This document shows positions 51,018-63,086 of a stretch of DNA of 64,000 nucleotides, piece after piece. The notes beneath the pieces were generated by a model. It was not told the DNA's origin, made no database searches, and was given only the letters and a program-made list of their open reading frames with translations. Numbering within the stretch: the first letter of the stretch is position 1; every line of letters starts with the position of its first letter. The stretch spans positions 62,450,211 to 62,514,210 of the forward strand of contig NC_083604.1 in assembly GCF_029168945.1 (NCBI RefSeq), read 5' to 3'. Source of the DNA: Cannabis sativa. Taxonomy: Eukaryota > Streptophyta > Magnoliopsida > Rosales > Cannabaceae. Both the position numbers and the translations under genes were made by a program.

Positions 51018-51658
51018 ATGGATCTCCGGAGCACCCTTTTCCTCTCTCTTCTCCTCACTCTCTCCTTCATCGCCATCGCCGTACCTTCGGTAAGAATTCT
51101 CTCTCTCGACTTAATCTGTAATTAATTAATAACTATTTTATATTTTCCGAGCTTGATATGAATAATCACGTTTTGCAGGATTCGGATCCGGATTGTGTGT
51201 ACACCGTCTACGTTCGTACTGGTTCGATCCTCAAGGGAGGCACAGACTCAAAAATGACAGTGAGGTTCTACGACTCGAATGGGTACGGAGTCCAGATCAA
51301 TAATCTGGAGGCGTGGGGCGGGTTAATGGGTCCTGGGTACAACTACTTCGAGAGGGGCAATCTCGACATTTTCAGCGGACGCGGTCCTTGCTTGACCGCT
51401 CCGATCTGTGCTCTGAACCTAACCTCCGACGGGACCGGTCCTCACCACGGGTGGTACTGCAACTACCTTGAGGTCACAACCACAGGGGCTCACATCGACT
51501 GCAATCAGAAGCTCTTTACCATAGAGCAGTGGCTGGCCACCGATACGTCGCCGTATGAGCTGACCGCTATCCGAGACGACTGCCCCAAGGATTTGAACAA
51601 CCATCGACGTGAGATCAAGACTGCCCATCATTCTCATGCTTTGACTTCCATTGTATGA
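51018..51658 (+). CDS. PLAT1-like: PLAT-domain stress protein (PLAT-plant-stress family), two exons
   Basis: The only intact host gene in the window. Exon 1 is 51018-51089 and exon 2 is 51179-51658, separated by an 89-bp phase-0 intron (GTAAGA...TTTTGCAG). The 183-residue product has a hydrophobic signal peptide in exon 1 (about residues 4-22), then a single PLAT/LH2 beta-sandwich at about 30-150. Family signatures are visible: DPDCVY, LMGPGYNYFERGNLDIF, ICALNLTSDG and the highly conserved EQWLATDTSPYELTA. Six cysteines (30, 95, 101, 118, 132, 159) and an NLT sequon at 104 fit a protein of the secretory pathway. Arabidopsis relatives (PLAT1-3, ~180 residues) are ER-associated and promote abiotic stress tolerance; they are not lipoxygenases. 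An ATG at 51158 gives a longer exon-2 frame but lies in the intron and has no signal peptide. The gene stands out by its higher GC content. Confidence 0.94.
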
Positions 51659-51963
51659 GCTGGAAATAAAGGGTGTGTTTGGACGTGGCATTAGTCAAGG
51701 CCGGTTTGAGAGTAAATTAGTACAACTGATCTTGGTTATGTTGTTATGGATATATAGCTGGGTTGGGTTAATGTTGTCCTTGGTATGTATGGATTAGAGA
51801 CTTAAATATTGCCTCCTCTTCTATTTTTCTTTTATTTTGTTGTTTTAATGTTTGAGATTGATCTGAGTTTGTGTAATATCCGACCCGCAAAAGAGAAATT
51901 AATAAATAAGAGAGGAATATTTTTGGTCTGATAAAAATAGGGGTAAATTAATCAATAAACTAA
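51659..51963 (+). other. 3' flank / UTR of the PLAT gene
   Basis: This is the non-coding tail up to the TSD of the next MITE. An AATAAA occurs 8 bases after the stop, too close to act alone. T/G-rich stretches at 51720-51880 could hold far-upstream and near-upstream polyadenylation signals. I cannot place the cleavage site. Confidence 0.5.
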
Positions 51964-52451
51964 GGTGGCGTTTGGTAACATTTTTTTAATCAGTTTTTTG
52001 TTTTTAAAATTGAAAAAATAAAAATATTTTTCAAAAATATGTTCTATAAAACTGTTAATATTTTTCAATATTTTAATTAGAAATCAAAATTTTAAAAACA
52101 AAAAAAATCACTTTCAATATTTTTTTAAACAGTTTTTTTTCTTAATCAATATTTTGGACTCCGACCAGACCCGGACCCAAATTTACTCCCCACGGCCCTA
52201 GCGCTGAACCCGACTTCTGACCCGAACCCGAATTCGATCCCGGACCTAGACCCGACTTAAATAAAATCAAAAAATAAAAATAAAAATAAACTTTACAGAA
52301 CACACTTTTGTTTTTTGTTTTTAAAATGAAAAAATAAAAGTGGTTACAGAACGCATTTTTATTTTTCAAAAATAAAATTTTTAAAAACAATAATTTTACT
52401 TTCATTTTGTGATTAAAAAATTAAAAAACAAAAGTGTTACCAAACAGCACC
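51964..52451. mobile_element. PIF/Harbinger-type MITE (488 bp) downstream of the PLAT gene
   Basis: The termini are GGTGGCGTTTGGTAACA and, inverted, GGTGCTGTTTGGTAACA. The 3-bp TSD is TAA (51961-51963 and 52452-52454), matching the TWA preference of PIF/Harbinger. The centre has a GC-rich run of degenerate GACCCGAACC repeats, which gives a spurious open frame at 52142-52405 on the minus strand. Confidence 0.82.
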
Positions 52452-52685
52452 TAAATTTATCTCTAATTTTTATTTAGTAGAAATATATATTTTTTTTATA
52501 TATACTTACTTAAAATATCGTAACATAAGGGGTCGTACGAAAAAAATCTTAAAGTAACAACAATAAAATTGGTACAATATTTAAAAAAAAAAATTAAAAA
52601 AGATAAACTTAAAAGAGAAAATAAAATTAAAAAATAATAAATAAAAAGAGTATAAAGACTAATTTTCTGGATTATAAAATAAAAG

Positions 52686-53056
52686 ATAAATAGCGGCAAA
52701 AGTACTTAAAGTTTTAAGTTTGTAAGTGGCATAATCCCAATGTTTATTTTTAGTGGTATAAGTACCCAATGTTTGTAAAACTGTAAATTTTCTCTAATTT
52801 CGTCTGTACAAATCCTGTTATTTTCTTAAACAGGCCACATATAAGGTCTAGATTCTTGATCATTGGGTCTAGACAGAAACATGTAGTATTAGTTACTTCC
52901 AAATGTTCCTTTAATAAATTTAAAACGGAGTCTGTACTGACAAAATTGAAGAAAAATTACAGTTTTACAAACATTGAGTACTTATACCGCTAAAAGTAAA
53001 TATTAGGTTTATACCGCTTACAAACTTATATCTTTGGGTACTTATGCCGCTATCTA
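52686..53056. mobile_element. Long-TIR MITE (~370 bp)
   Basis: Inverted arms of ~115 bp both start with ATAGCGGCA/TAAGTAC-type sequence (left from about 52690, right to about 53052) and share ACTGTAAATTTT/AATGTTTGTAAAAC. The exact ends and TSD could not be fixed. A Mutator-like origin is likely from the terminal pattern. Confidence 0.72.
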
Positions 53057-53861
53057 CTCTAAATGAGAGCAGTTTTGACTATGTTAGAATTTTATTTTCA
53101 ATTTAGATGTCGGTAGAATATTTTTGGTTATTTGTCCTGACAATTTTTAATTTTGTCCTGACAATTTTTAATATAACCATAAATACCAAATTTATTTTAT
53201 CAAAAAAAAAAAAAAAATACCAAATTTATTAATACGGAGCTGCGGTCGTGGAAAAACTGAAAGTGATATTTTCTTTTCAAGGGAGTGATATTTTTTCTTT
53301 CTTTCTTTCTTTTAAAACCATTTACTTTAATTTAAAAAAGGGGCTGGTGTGAGTAGTTGAAATTTTGATATGAAAAATGTGTTTTTTTGCTTCCTGTATA
53401 TATAACACCAAACAGAAAAAATCATCATTCTGCCAACTCACATGACGGATGAAATAAATTATTAAAAACGATGTGCAAAACGTGTATATGTAATCAACCA
53501 GCCATAGTATTGTTTAAAATAATTTATTTGGACATTTTTAAACTATACTAAATCCTGTTTTCATTTCGGCCAGTTAAAATTACTATTAAGCAGGGATATT
53601 ATCAACAATAATTAACACAAAATTATACTCATATCATCCAAAATTAAATATTATATGGCATTACTTAGTAAAAAGATACCTCTTCAACTCAATATTAAAA
53701 ACACACCTCTTAAACTTAATATTGTTCGTCCAATGATCATCTCAATCTTCTATCAGTTGCAAATCTCTACAATAACAATAAAAAATAAGTAAAAAAAAAT
53801 TATACAAAAGAGTTTGTGGAGAGCAACCCCTAACACACTACTATCCTCACCCACTATTTTT
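53057..53861. other. AT-rich intergenic DNA
   Basis: No gene seen. It holds a 20-bp tandem duplication (TTTGTCCTGACAATTTTTAA, about 53142-53180), a poly(A) run bounded by direct repeats (53181-53230), a CTTT microsatellite near 53297-53312, and otherwise unstructured AT-rich sequence. Confidence 0.6.
53181..53230 (+). repeat. Possible ultra-short retroposition footprint
   Basis: A 16-bp direct repeat, AAATACCAAATTTATT (53181-53196 and 53215-53230), flanks TTATC followed by a poly(A) run. This is what a LINE-driven insertion truncated to little more than its tail would leave. Confidence 0.5.
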
Positions 53862-53864
53862 TAT

Positions 53865-54088
53865 GGGTTCATTTGGTAAGCCGTATTACACCGTATTGTA
53901 TTGTATAGTATTATATTAAATTGCATTTTATGTAAAATTATATATGGTATTAACTTTTATGGACACTTAAATATATAATATTTTAGTATAAATTAAAATT
54001 TAACATAGTATTATATAAAAATATGATGTATAATCAAATTCAATATAATACAATACAATATGACCTAATACGATGTTCCAAACGAGCC
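53865..54088. mobile_element. TIR MITE (224 bp)
   Basis: The ends GGGTTCATTTGGTAAG and, inverted, GGCTCGTTTGGAACAT lead into shared GTATTGTATTGTAT sequence. TAT occurs on both sides (53862-53864 and 54089-54091), a possible 3-bp TSD. The superfamily is uncertain. Confidence 0.7.
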
Positions 54089-54115
54089 TATGAATATATG
54101 TTCTACTTTAAGAAG

Positions 54116-56282
54116 TGAAATTAGACTATTGGGTTCGGTCGAGGCCAAAGACAGTTACTAAGGTTCAAAATTTTCTTGGATTGGCAAGATATTATCGATG
54201 TTTCGTGTAAGGATTTTCTAAAATTTCTATGCCGTTAATAAAATTGACCAAAAAGAATCAACAGTTTGTGTGGTTGGACAAGTGTAAAACAAGCTTTCAA
54301 GAGTTATAACAGATGATTATAGCACCTGTGTTAGCTTTGCCATCCGATCAAGATAAGTTCATGGTATACTGTGATGCATCCAGACAAGGTCTGGGGTGCG
54401 TTTTGATCCAAGCTAACAGGGTCCTTGTCTATGCTTCTCGATAGTTGAATGAATATGAGCAGCGTTGCCAAACTCATGAATTAAAAGTTGCCACTGTTGT
54501 GTTTGCCCTAAAGATATGGCGGCATTACATGTATGGCGAGAAGTGTGAGATCTACATAGACCACAAGAGTCTCAAGTACTTCTTTACTCAAAAAGATTTA
54601 AGACAAATGTGGTGATTAGAATTGGTCAAAGATAATGATTGTGAGATTTTGTATCATCTCAGGAAAGCCAATGTGGTGGCAGACACTTTGAGCATAAAAG
54701 GTCCTGGTTAGGTTTTTACTACTACAAAGATCTCTCTATAGTTAGCTTTAGATATGGTTAAGGCTGGTATTGAATTCGTGGTTGGAAAACTACATAACCT
54801 AACTCTTCAACCAGACTTGTCAGAAACAATTAGAGGAGCATAATTGGAAGACTCTGAGTTAGTTGAGGTTTGAGATGAAGTATTAGCTGGTCGGGCTAAA
54901 GACTTCTCAATCTCAAACAATAGAATTTTACTTTATAAGGCTCGAGTTTGTATTTCGAGCAATGGTGAGCTTAGGAAAGAAATAATGGGTGAGGCTCATA
55001 CTACACCTTATTCATTGTACCCATGTACCATCAAAATGTACCAAGATCTGAAACCTTGTTATTGGTGGTGCATAATGAAGAGAGATGTAAAGGAATACGT
55101 GTCCAAGGGCTTAACACTTCAGCAAATGAAGACAAAACATCAGAAACTAGTAGGGCTATTGCAACCATTAACACTTCTCGAGTGGAAATGGGAGGATCTG
55201 ACAACGGACTTCGTGGTTGGGTTGCCTAGAACTACAGGAATGTTTGATTAGGTGTGGGTCATAGTGGACCGTTTCACGAAGTCAGCACACTTCTTGTTGG
55301 TGAAGACAACCTATACATAGGATCAATATGTAGAGGTGTACGTAAAAGAGATAGTTTGTCTCCATGGAACTCTAAAATCCATTGTTTCAAATAGGGATCC
55401 AAAATTTACAATAAAGTTTTGGGTAAGTCTTCAGAGAGCTATTGGTAAAAAGTTAAAGTTCAGTACAACTTTCCATCCTCAGACTGATGGATAGTCCGAG
55501 AGGACAATACAGATACTAGAAGATTTATTGCGAGCCTGTGTCATGGACTTTGAGGATTCATGGAGTAAATAATTGCCTATGATAGAATTCTCCTACGACA
55601 ACAGCCAATAGAGTACAATAGGGATGTCTCCCTATGAGATGTTGTATGGTAGAAAATATCATTACCCAATTCATTCAGACGAGACCAGAGAAAGGAAATA
55701 TCTGGGTCGTGAGTTAATCTAGAGGACCAATGAGGCTATAGACAAGATCAAGGCTCAAATGCTTTCTTCGCAATGCAGAAAAAAAAAGTTATTCTGATCC
55801 TAAGCACAGAAACATTGAGTTTCTGGTGGGAGAACATGTTTTCCTAAGAGTCTCACCAATGAAGGGTGTAAAGCACTTTGGGAAAAGGGGAAAGTTAAGC
55901 CCTAGGTTCATAGGGTCATTCGAGATACTCGAGAAGGTCGGGCAGGTAGCATATCGGCTAGCCTTACCACCAGAATTATTAGTTGTACAGAATGTATTCC
56001 ATATTTTGATGTTGAGGAAGTACGTGTTAGACTTGACTAATGTCTTGAGTTACGAAGCCTTAGAACTACAGTCAGATTTGTCCTATGAAGAACAGCCAGT
56101 TTAGATCCTCAATACAAAGGAAAAGGTTCTTTAAAACAATACCATAACATTGGTCAAAGTACTCTGGAGGAACAGTAAGGTGGAGGAAGCCACCTGGCAA
56201 TTGGAGTCCGGCATGAGGGCTCAATATCCAGAGTTATTCACGTTAGATTTCAGGGACGAAATCCTTTTAACGGGAGGATAAT
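54116..56282 (+). pseudogene. pol: Chromovirus (Ty3/gypsy) pol remnant: RT end, RNase H, integrase, chromodomain
   Basis: This is the degraded 3' half of a Tekay/CRM-type polyprotein on the + strand. The RT connection (FLGLARYYRCF) is at about 54165. RNase H follows, with YCDASRQGLGCVL and [20 protein letters not shown] (about 54367-54590). The integrase has VDRFTKSAHF (about 55264) and a FHPQTDG-stop-SERT stretch (about 55470). The C-terminal part, open at 55826-56104, has GEHVFLRVSPMKGVKHFGKRGKLSPRF-type GPY/F sequence, then a chromodomain-like end (VLWRN, VEEATWQLES, about 56155-56230). More than ten stops and shifts are present. The N-terminal half is missing; the left edge abuts a MITE. 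Confidence 0.88.
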
Positions 56283-56500
56283 TGTAATGACTGCATGATT
56301 AGAATATAAATTCGTAGGGCAATTAGAATTAATTACTTTTATTTTTATTATTATATTTGAATATGTATGGTGTGGGCTCCATCTTCAAAAAATGGGCATT
56401 AGAGTTATAATTTCTCAATTTTGGAAATTTTATTAAACTCTAAGTGTATTAATTATTCCATATGTGAAATTTAGAATTTTTTATAATTTTGGGGTCTTTG
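56283..56500 (+). repeat. Truncated 3' LTR start of the chromovirus
   Basis: It begins TGTAATGACTGCATG directly after a polypurine tract (AACGGGAGGATAAT). About 220 bp is present before a second integrase fragment takes over. It is not the same LTR family as the two solo LTRs. Confidence 0.65.
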
Positions 56501-56701
56501 AGTTAGTCTAGAGGACCAATGAGGCTATAGAATAGATCAAGGCTCGGATGCTTTCTTTGCATAGCAGAAAGAAAAGTTATATCAATCCTAAGCGCAGAAA
56601 CATTGAGTTTCAAGCGGAAGAACATGTTTTCCTGCAAGTCTCACCAATGAAGGGTGTAAAGTGCTTTGGGAAAAGGGAAAGTTTAAGCCCTAGGTTCATA
56701 G
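56501..56701 (+). pseudogene. Second copy of the integrase C-terminal segment
   Basis: This 200-bp stretch closely matches 55711-55914 (AGAGGACCAATGAGGCTATAG through CCCTAGGTTCATAG). It is a fragment of another chromovirus copy or a local duplication. It ends where the LTR of copia element V begins. Confidence 0.75.
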
Positions 56702-57141
56702 TGTTGGAATTTATTTTACCAGGATCTTAGATCTACTCACAAGTATGTTGATTTAACAACCTAAATATGAACTTCTAAAACGATAAACAAAACACATAAA
56801 AAGTTAAGAAACCTTACAGTGATGGCAGCAGAATAATGTGTCTCCTTCCACTCAGATCTCTAATCCTTGATTCCTGTCTGTCGCAAAGTATAATCAAGAT
56901 CTGAGCCCGAATGTCCTTCAGATGGATGTGATCCTTCACAGTCTTCCAATCTATGATTGAGGTACTGTTTGCTGTGTGTGGGCACTTCTCTCTCACAAAG
57001 GATTTCAAATTCTCTCTCTTTTCTCTCTGAATTTCGTGTGTTATGATGCATGCAAAGGGAAGAGAGGAGGGCTGCTATATATAGGGAAAAGGGAAGCTCA
57101 ACTTTCCAAAATAAACAGTTTCCTCTTTTACTGAGTAATTG

Positions 57142-59522
57142 TGTAAAGACCACTTAGTTTAATTTGGAAATTAGCAGTTAATCACGTTTAATTATGAAAT
57201 TATTTATAGCTATTTAAATAATTATTATACTGTTATTGTTGAATTAAGAGATGCATTTTTTTATGTCATTCAGTAGTTTTCAAAATTTTGCATTTCCGGT
57301 GCCCGGTAACATGGAACTCGGTGTTTGGCTCAGTAAAATCACAACTTAGTATGTTAGTAGTTTGGGACGGTTTATTAGACATTGGGAATGTCGGGAATGG
57401 CCGGGAATTTAGAATTTCCCAAAAATACCCCTTTAGTGTTATTTATGTTAGTTTAGTGTGGAGGGGCAAAATAGTCATTTTGCCCCATTGTTAGTTTGTC
57501 TTTTAGTGGATTTTAATTGGTGGAATTATGTGGTTTATTAGAGTATATGTTGGCTCAAGTAAATAAGTTAAGTAGCATTTATTTCATTTAGTCAAAAATT
57601 TCAAAGTTAGAAAATTGGTATTCAAAGGCTCTCTTTCTTTCTCTCCTCTTCGGTTTTGAGCAGCTGGGTTTGGGGGGGATTCTTCTTGGATTTCAAGCTG
57701 ATTTTAGCATAGATTTGGACCTCAAGTTGTTGGTAAGATCCTTGTAGCTCTCCCTTTTAGTTTCTTGAAGAATTTTGATGAAATGATGATGTTTGCATGC
57801 ATAGTTTAAGTTGTTATTGTTGCTGTGATTTTATAGTTGTTTGCAGAGGTTTAAGCTGGATTAATTGATGTTATTAAGCTTCTTGTAATGCTTGATGGTT
57901 AGGTTGTTAGAGTTGTGGAGTTTTTAGTGTAAAAGTTTAAGGTTTTCAAAGAGAAATTGGAATTTTAGTGGCTGTAGTTGTTGCATGAGCTATGGTTTGT
58001 TTTCTGCAGTTGTTAAATGCTTGAATATGTGATTTTGATCAAGGTTGAATGCATGTTAGTTGATATTAACCAAGTTTGAGTTTTGGAACTCAAAGCTTGG
58101 GCTTTAATGACACTTTTTGATTCTGTGCTTTCTGGGTGAGTTTGATGCTTTAGAAATGTTATTTGGGACCTATAGAACAGGTCTGGAAGGTTTGAGGTTG
58201 TTTGGATTAGATTTGAGCATTGTGTGAATTTTTGAAGTTCTGCCTGCGAGGAACCGGAATTCCGGTTGTGCATCCAGAATTCCAGATGGGGTTCTGAAAA
58301 TTCCCAGAACCGGAATTCCGGTTGGGCAACCGGTCTACCAGTTGTGTGATTTTCAGAAACCCTAGTTCTCCTCGTTTTTATGTTATTTGGGGTATTGCCA
58401 TGCTTTTTATCGATAGGGAAACTGTTAGTTCCTAGTTTAAGTCCCCGGGAAGTGATTTAGCGTATCACTTATAGTGTTGTGATTTTTATGGTTTAGGAGC
58501 CTGTAATCCGCCGCGCAGATAGTTCCGGTCGAGTTGACGGCACACCTGAATTCGGAATCCAGGTAAGATTAGTATAACAGTATGCATATGTAGATTACAT
58601 GTTTAGCGTGCATGTAGGAAGCCTGTTAGATTACATTAGATATGTATGTTGGCTTCGAACCATCCAACTGTGTCACGTCGGTACATGCTGGAGTATGACC
58701 AGCAGCCGGAGTATGACCGGTTCGACCGATTAGGCTGACACCGTATCACGTCGGTACAGGCTGGAGTATGACCAGCAGCCGGAGTATGACCGGTTCGACC
58801 GATTAGGCTGATACTTAGGTTGGTGGTTCCGTACTATTTGACGTATCACGTCGGTACAGGCTGGAGTATGACCAGCAGCCGGAGTATGACCGGTTCGACC
58901 GATCAGGCTGATACTGTAACACGTCGGTACAGGCTGGAGTATGACCAGCAGCCGGAGTATGACCGGTTCGACCGATCAGGCTGTTACTTGTCAATAGTAC
59001 TGTCCCTATGAACGTTCAGAACTCAGTACCGTGTTGGACACGGCAGTTAGGGGGACTCAGTATCGTGTTGGACACGGCAGTTAGGGTTATGATCAGGGGT
59101 ATGGGCGTCTGATCATGACCGGATTTATGTATGAGTATTATTATGCTTTTCTTACTGAGTCTGTCGACTCACAGTGCTATGTTTATGTGTAGGTAAAGGC
59201 AAGGCTAGAGCTGATGGACCGTGAACGAGCCTATGAAGATTGTACATGTCGGGGCGGTTAGGCCTGGAGCGTACGATCATCGGGACAGCGAGGCTATTTT
59301 TGTAATTAGTCGCTAGGCGACAAGTATTTTATATAGTCAGTAAACTTTTGTAAATGATTTTGTAATCGGGATCCCGAGTCTTTCGTATAAATATTTTATA
59401 AGTTTAATTAAAAAGCAAAAATTTTAATTAATCACGTTTTCCATAAACCTCGTTGATTAGCAACGAGCTGCACAAAATGTTTAAAAATCACGTAATACGC
59501 CTATGTTAGTTAGGGTGTTACA
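57142..59522 (+). repeat. Solo LTR of a Ty3/gypsy element, copy 2
   Basis: This 2381-bp unit reads TGTAAAGACC...GGGTGTTACA and is bounded by a perfect TSD, AATTG (57137-57141 and 59523-59527). It is homologous to 33397-35677 over its whole length, in the opposite orientation. It contains a GC-rich tandem array at 58674-58987 and a duplicated GTGTTGGACACGGCAG motif at 59032-59085. Confidence 0.94.
58674..58987. repeat. GC-rich tandem array in solo LTR copy 2
   Basis: Four copies of a ~68-bp unit start CACGTCGGTACA at 58674, 58747, 58847 and 58920. Each contains GGAGTATGACC twice and the palindrome-like GGTTCGACCGAT. The third copy is preceded by a 27-bp unique spacer. Confidence 0.92.
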
Positions 59523-62500
59523 AATTGATTAACTGCCTTATTTGGTGTGATCCACCACTTTCCTATTACTGCTAGGTTTAGGTTAGCAATTACTTGGCAA
59601 TTAAAAAATTGAAAATAATGATTGGGAAACACAAAGAAGTGGCCGGCCATGGTGTGACTTGGGCCTCACTTGGGTTTTGCAGTTTCCACAATTTTATTTC
59701 TATTTTCCCAAAAATGCCATTTTTCCAATTCTAACCATTTACATGCCAAAACTAATTATTTAATAACTAAAATAGATTATTAAATAATATTGTCATTTAA
59801 TATAATTATTAATTAGACATTCAAAGTCTCTTAATTAATAAATAAACCTAGAAACCCTTTTCTTTACAATTTCATCCTTACTTAGTGAGAATTCTCAAAT
59901 TAGACATAGTCTAACTTTTAGAATTATAATTGATTAATCATAAATCAATTATAGAGTCTTACAAACAGTATGGTCTCAACTAGAATGGGGACCATGGATC
60001 TATATTGCTGAGCTTCAAATAAGTTAAACCGAATTTACCAAGTAAATCCCTAACTTATTAATTCCTTGTTGAAATCCACTCTTAGAACTTGGAATTGCAC
60101 TCTCAGACTTATATAGAGCATATAATATGTTCCACGATATAGATATGCTATCTCATTTAACCATTGTTATAATCTTAATGTGATTAAAGATCCTCTATAT
60201 AGATGATTTACATCGAGATGGGATAAATTTACCGTTTCCACCCCTCAATGTATTTGGCCCCTTAAAACACTTAGTTACCTGTAAATGATGTTTTAGTGAT
60301 CTAATATATATAGTCACTGAAACAAGAGCTCTTCCATTTACTTCTATTTAACTATGCTCGAAGGGAATCATCACTTGACTTCTATACACCAGTAGAAGTT
60401 ATAGATTCCATATTTATGTTCAGCGCTCCCACTTAATCATACTATCATGTTCCCAAAATATAGGTATCACCCTGACCCAAAAGTAACCTTAACTAATAAA
60501 TCAAAGAACATGAATAACATTCCTGAGATTGAGCCTAAGCATATCAGGATTTAGATTCTTTTAATCTAAGATCAACTTCTGATATTGACTTGGAAAGATA
60601 CAACGGTAAGATTATAATATCTTGACCAAGTTCAATATCGATCCAGTCCAATGTATACTCCATACATTTGAAACTAGTATACTTTACCAATGTCCTGGAA
60701 AGAACATAACACTTACTCCAAGTGTAAGTATACTTCATCGCTGATTATCACATCAGTGTAAATCCAAAACACTGATGATCAGGGACTTAGTCTTTTGAAT
60801 CATATAATCACAATCACATTCCACTGTATTGACAATACTGTAATTGTGAATAAATATATGTTCTGAACTTAACTGATTTTGTCCATATATATTAAACCAT
60901 AAACATGAAAAAAAAATACACGTTAACATAAATCACTTCAAAATTCTAAATTGATAACTAATCAGATTGTAATGGGTTTTATTTAGGGTACAAAACCCAA
61001 CAAACTCCCCCTTGCACTAACATAAAACAAGTTGTGCATTACAATCAATCTTTTGTATTGATATTCAGATCAAGTGTAGTATATTTGAATCCACCCAAAA
61101 ATTTCTGGAACAAGGTTCATAAAACATTATGAACCATCCTTAACTATATGCTTTACTCATCAAGGGATACTGAAATCCTTACTACTTTTTAAACAGAATA
61201 CATATCTCTCAAATTTTAAAATTTGGAATTGAGATAATGCAGTGTAGAATTTTCTTCAGTAAAATAACTTTCTGGTAATTTCGAATTTACAAAGTTATGT
61301 ATATCTTCTCTGATGGAGCTTGAATTATTATAGATGGGTTTTTACACTCTTCTACAATAATTCCTCCACCCCCAGAGTAACCACCATCTCAAATTCCTAA
61401 TGAATTGGTGTGGATATTAGGATTACTAATGTATAGTTCCATAATATCTAACATATAGGTCACTTTCATAAATCTTTCTTGATTGTCTCCTAATGTTCCT
61501 TATTTGATTGCATCTCAGATGACTCCCACTCAATAGCAGATGTCTGGTTAAAAACTTTTAACCTCTTACTATTGTTTGAGGGATATCTCGTTGTGACTTA
61601 TTGTCTTAGTCTGAAATGGTAAGTTTCTTTAAGACTAGGTCATCAACATAGCAGTCTAGTATTTGAAGTGTAAAATACTTGCTAGAGATTAAGCAATCAA
61701 ATTAAGATACCATACAATTTTATGAGGATTAGAAATCTTGACTCAAGTCATTCGAATAGACTATGCAAGAAATCTTTTATCTTATTCTCATAATTCTGAT
61801 AAGTTATTTCTATTCACGTGAATGGTTAGATTTGTTTTATCAATGGTGTTCTTAAGTTCCTATCACAAGTGTCAACCAAATGAGAACGAGTAATGAATTT
61901 TAATATTCTCTCACTCAATTAAGGTAGTGTGATACATTATCAAAGAACTTTATTTGTATCATTATCTATTACAACAGTAAATCTAAACTGGAACATATAA
62001 TCAAGATCAAGGATTTATTCTGATAATAGCTAATTTATTATATTATTTCCATGTTTAAAATTATGTGTCACAAGGAGTACTGTGGAATAAAGTCCACCCC
62101 TAAGTATATAGAGATTATGATCCACCCCTATAGGTTGTATAGATAATAATTCTCTAAGTGTAATAGAGATTATGTGGAGTTGAATATAATCCAAAGTTCA
62201 TTAGATCTAAAAGATCGTTGAACTGCATATTATTCTTAACTTTTTTTCCACCCCTATGAGATCAAATGATCTTTTTATTAAACAAATTCTTAATAATTGT
62301 TTTAGAATTAACAATTATTCATAAACATAGAAATAATTTCTAGTGTTTATGTAGTAATAACTCTGTAAGGAGTTTAAATAACTGTAGAATTTGTATCAAT
62401 AATAAAAACACATACACATACAAACATAATAAATATAATAATTGGTAACTGATTTATAAGATAAAGTAATGAAGCTCAACTCATAGATTACAATTTATTT

Positions 62501-62688
62501 GTAAAATAAACTTTATTATAAATTTTAAAAAAAAATTGTTTGCAATATTATGAGAGCAAGGAATAAAATCCCAAACTTGAAATCCAAATTGTTTTAAAAT
62601 TTAAACAATTAATTCAAAAGTAAATAAATGAGCTTCTTCTTTATCTTGACGAACTCCATCCCATTATTCAGCTTTCAGATCCAACTCG

Positions 62689-63026
62689 CTAAGACAGCAT
62701 CCGAGTTTGAGAAGCTTGAGCTATAAGAAGAAAAATAAACAAGGTTAGTAGTCCAGAATTAATAATCCAAATGGATAATAATTCACTAAAACACAGTTTA
62801 TATAAAGAAATACCTTGTTTCTTTGCAAGAAGCTTAGGACATTGGGGTTTCCAATGGCCTTTCTCATTGCAGTAGAAACATTTTCCTTTTGGTGTATCAC
62901 CAGAACCTGGAGCCTTTTTGTTCTTAGCTGCTTTCACAGCTTGAGTTCGCTTCTTGGCATTTTTCTACTTCTTCTTATTCTTGGATTTGGAAGTAGAGGC
63001 AACGTGTGCCTCAGGATTATTTGTTT
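62689..63026 (-). pseudogene. gag: Copia gag C-terminus of element V (truncated)
   Basis: This has the Lys-rich linker (one in-frame stop near 62967) and an intact zinc knuckle, CFYCNEKGHWKPQC, at about 62885-62843, followed by AKKQG and the candidate intron. Unspliced, the frame runs through the intron-like segment to a stop at 62689; the spliced frame reaches the same stop. Confidence 0.82.
62721..62813 (-). other. Candidate intron after gag, element V
   Basis: This 93-bp segment has GTATTT at the donor, TACTAAC at the branch-point position (a perfect consensus) and a TTTTTCTTCTTATAG acceptor. Its length is a multiple of three with no in-frame stop, so both RNA forms stay open. Confidence 0.55.
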
Positions 63027-63086
63027 CCGGCTTCATGTAGCCGAGTTGCAGCCTACAATCCGAACTGAGGACGGGTTTTTGGAGTT
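63027..63086 (-). rRNA. rrn16: Plastid-type 16S rRNA fragment (~60 bp, nuclear scrap)
   Basis: The stretch GAGTTGCAGCCTACAATCC, then GAACTGAGGACGGGTTTTTGG, is, on the minus strand, the 3'-domain region of bacterial-type 16S rRNA. It is closest in my memory to the plastid version (CCCGTCCTCAGTTCGGATTG). It is far too short to function. It most likely is a nuclear plastid-DNA insertion captured at a double-strand break in V's gag. Confidence 0.7.

Larger units (their letters stand above)
56702..61002 (-). repeat. 3' LTR of copia element V, split by a solo gypsy LTR
   Basis: TG...CA ends; without the insertion (57142-59522 plus one TSD copy) the LTR is ~1.9 kb, the family length. A complement of a TATA-like run lies at 57076-57083. 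It lies next to a polypurine tract complement (61003-61017), so it is the 3' LTR of a minus-oriented element. Confidence 0.88.
61003..63026 (-). mobile_element. Copia element V, 3' internal region
   Basis: This is the non-coding 3' part of V, with TCCACCCC motifs near 61371, 62090, 62121 and 62247, ending in the 3' portion of gag (62814-63026). The element is broken at 63026/63027; its gag N-terminus, leader and 5' LTR are not in the window. Confidence 0.78.

Noticed and set aside
51158..51658. Single-exon PLAT frame starting at an ATG at 51158
   Set aside because: That ATG lies in the 89-bp intron. The spliced model with exon 1 gives the family-typical signal peptide and length.
52142..52405. 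Gly/Pro/Ser-rich open frame on the minus strand
   Set aside because: It is produced by the degenerate GACCCGAACC repeats inside the PIF-type MITE.
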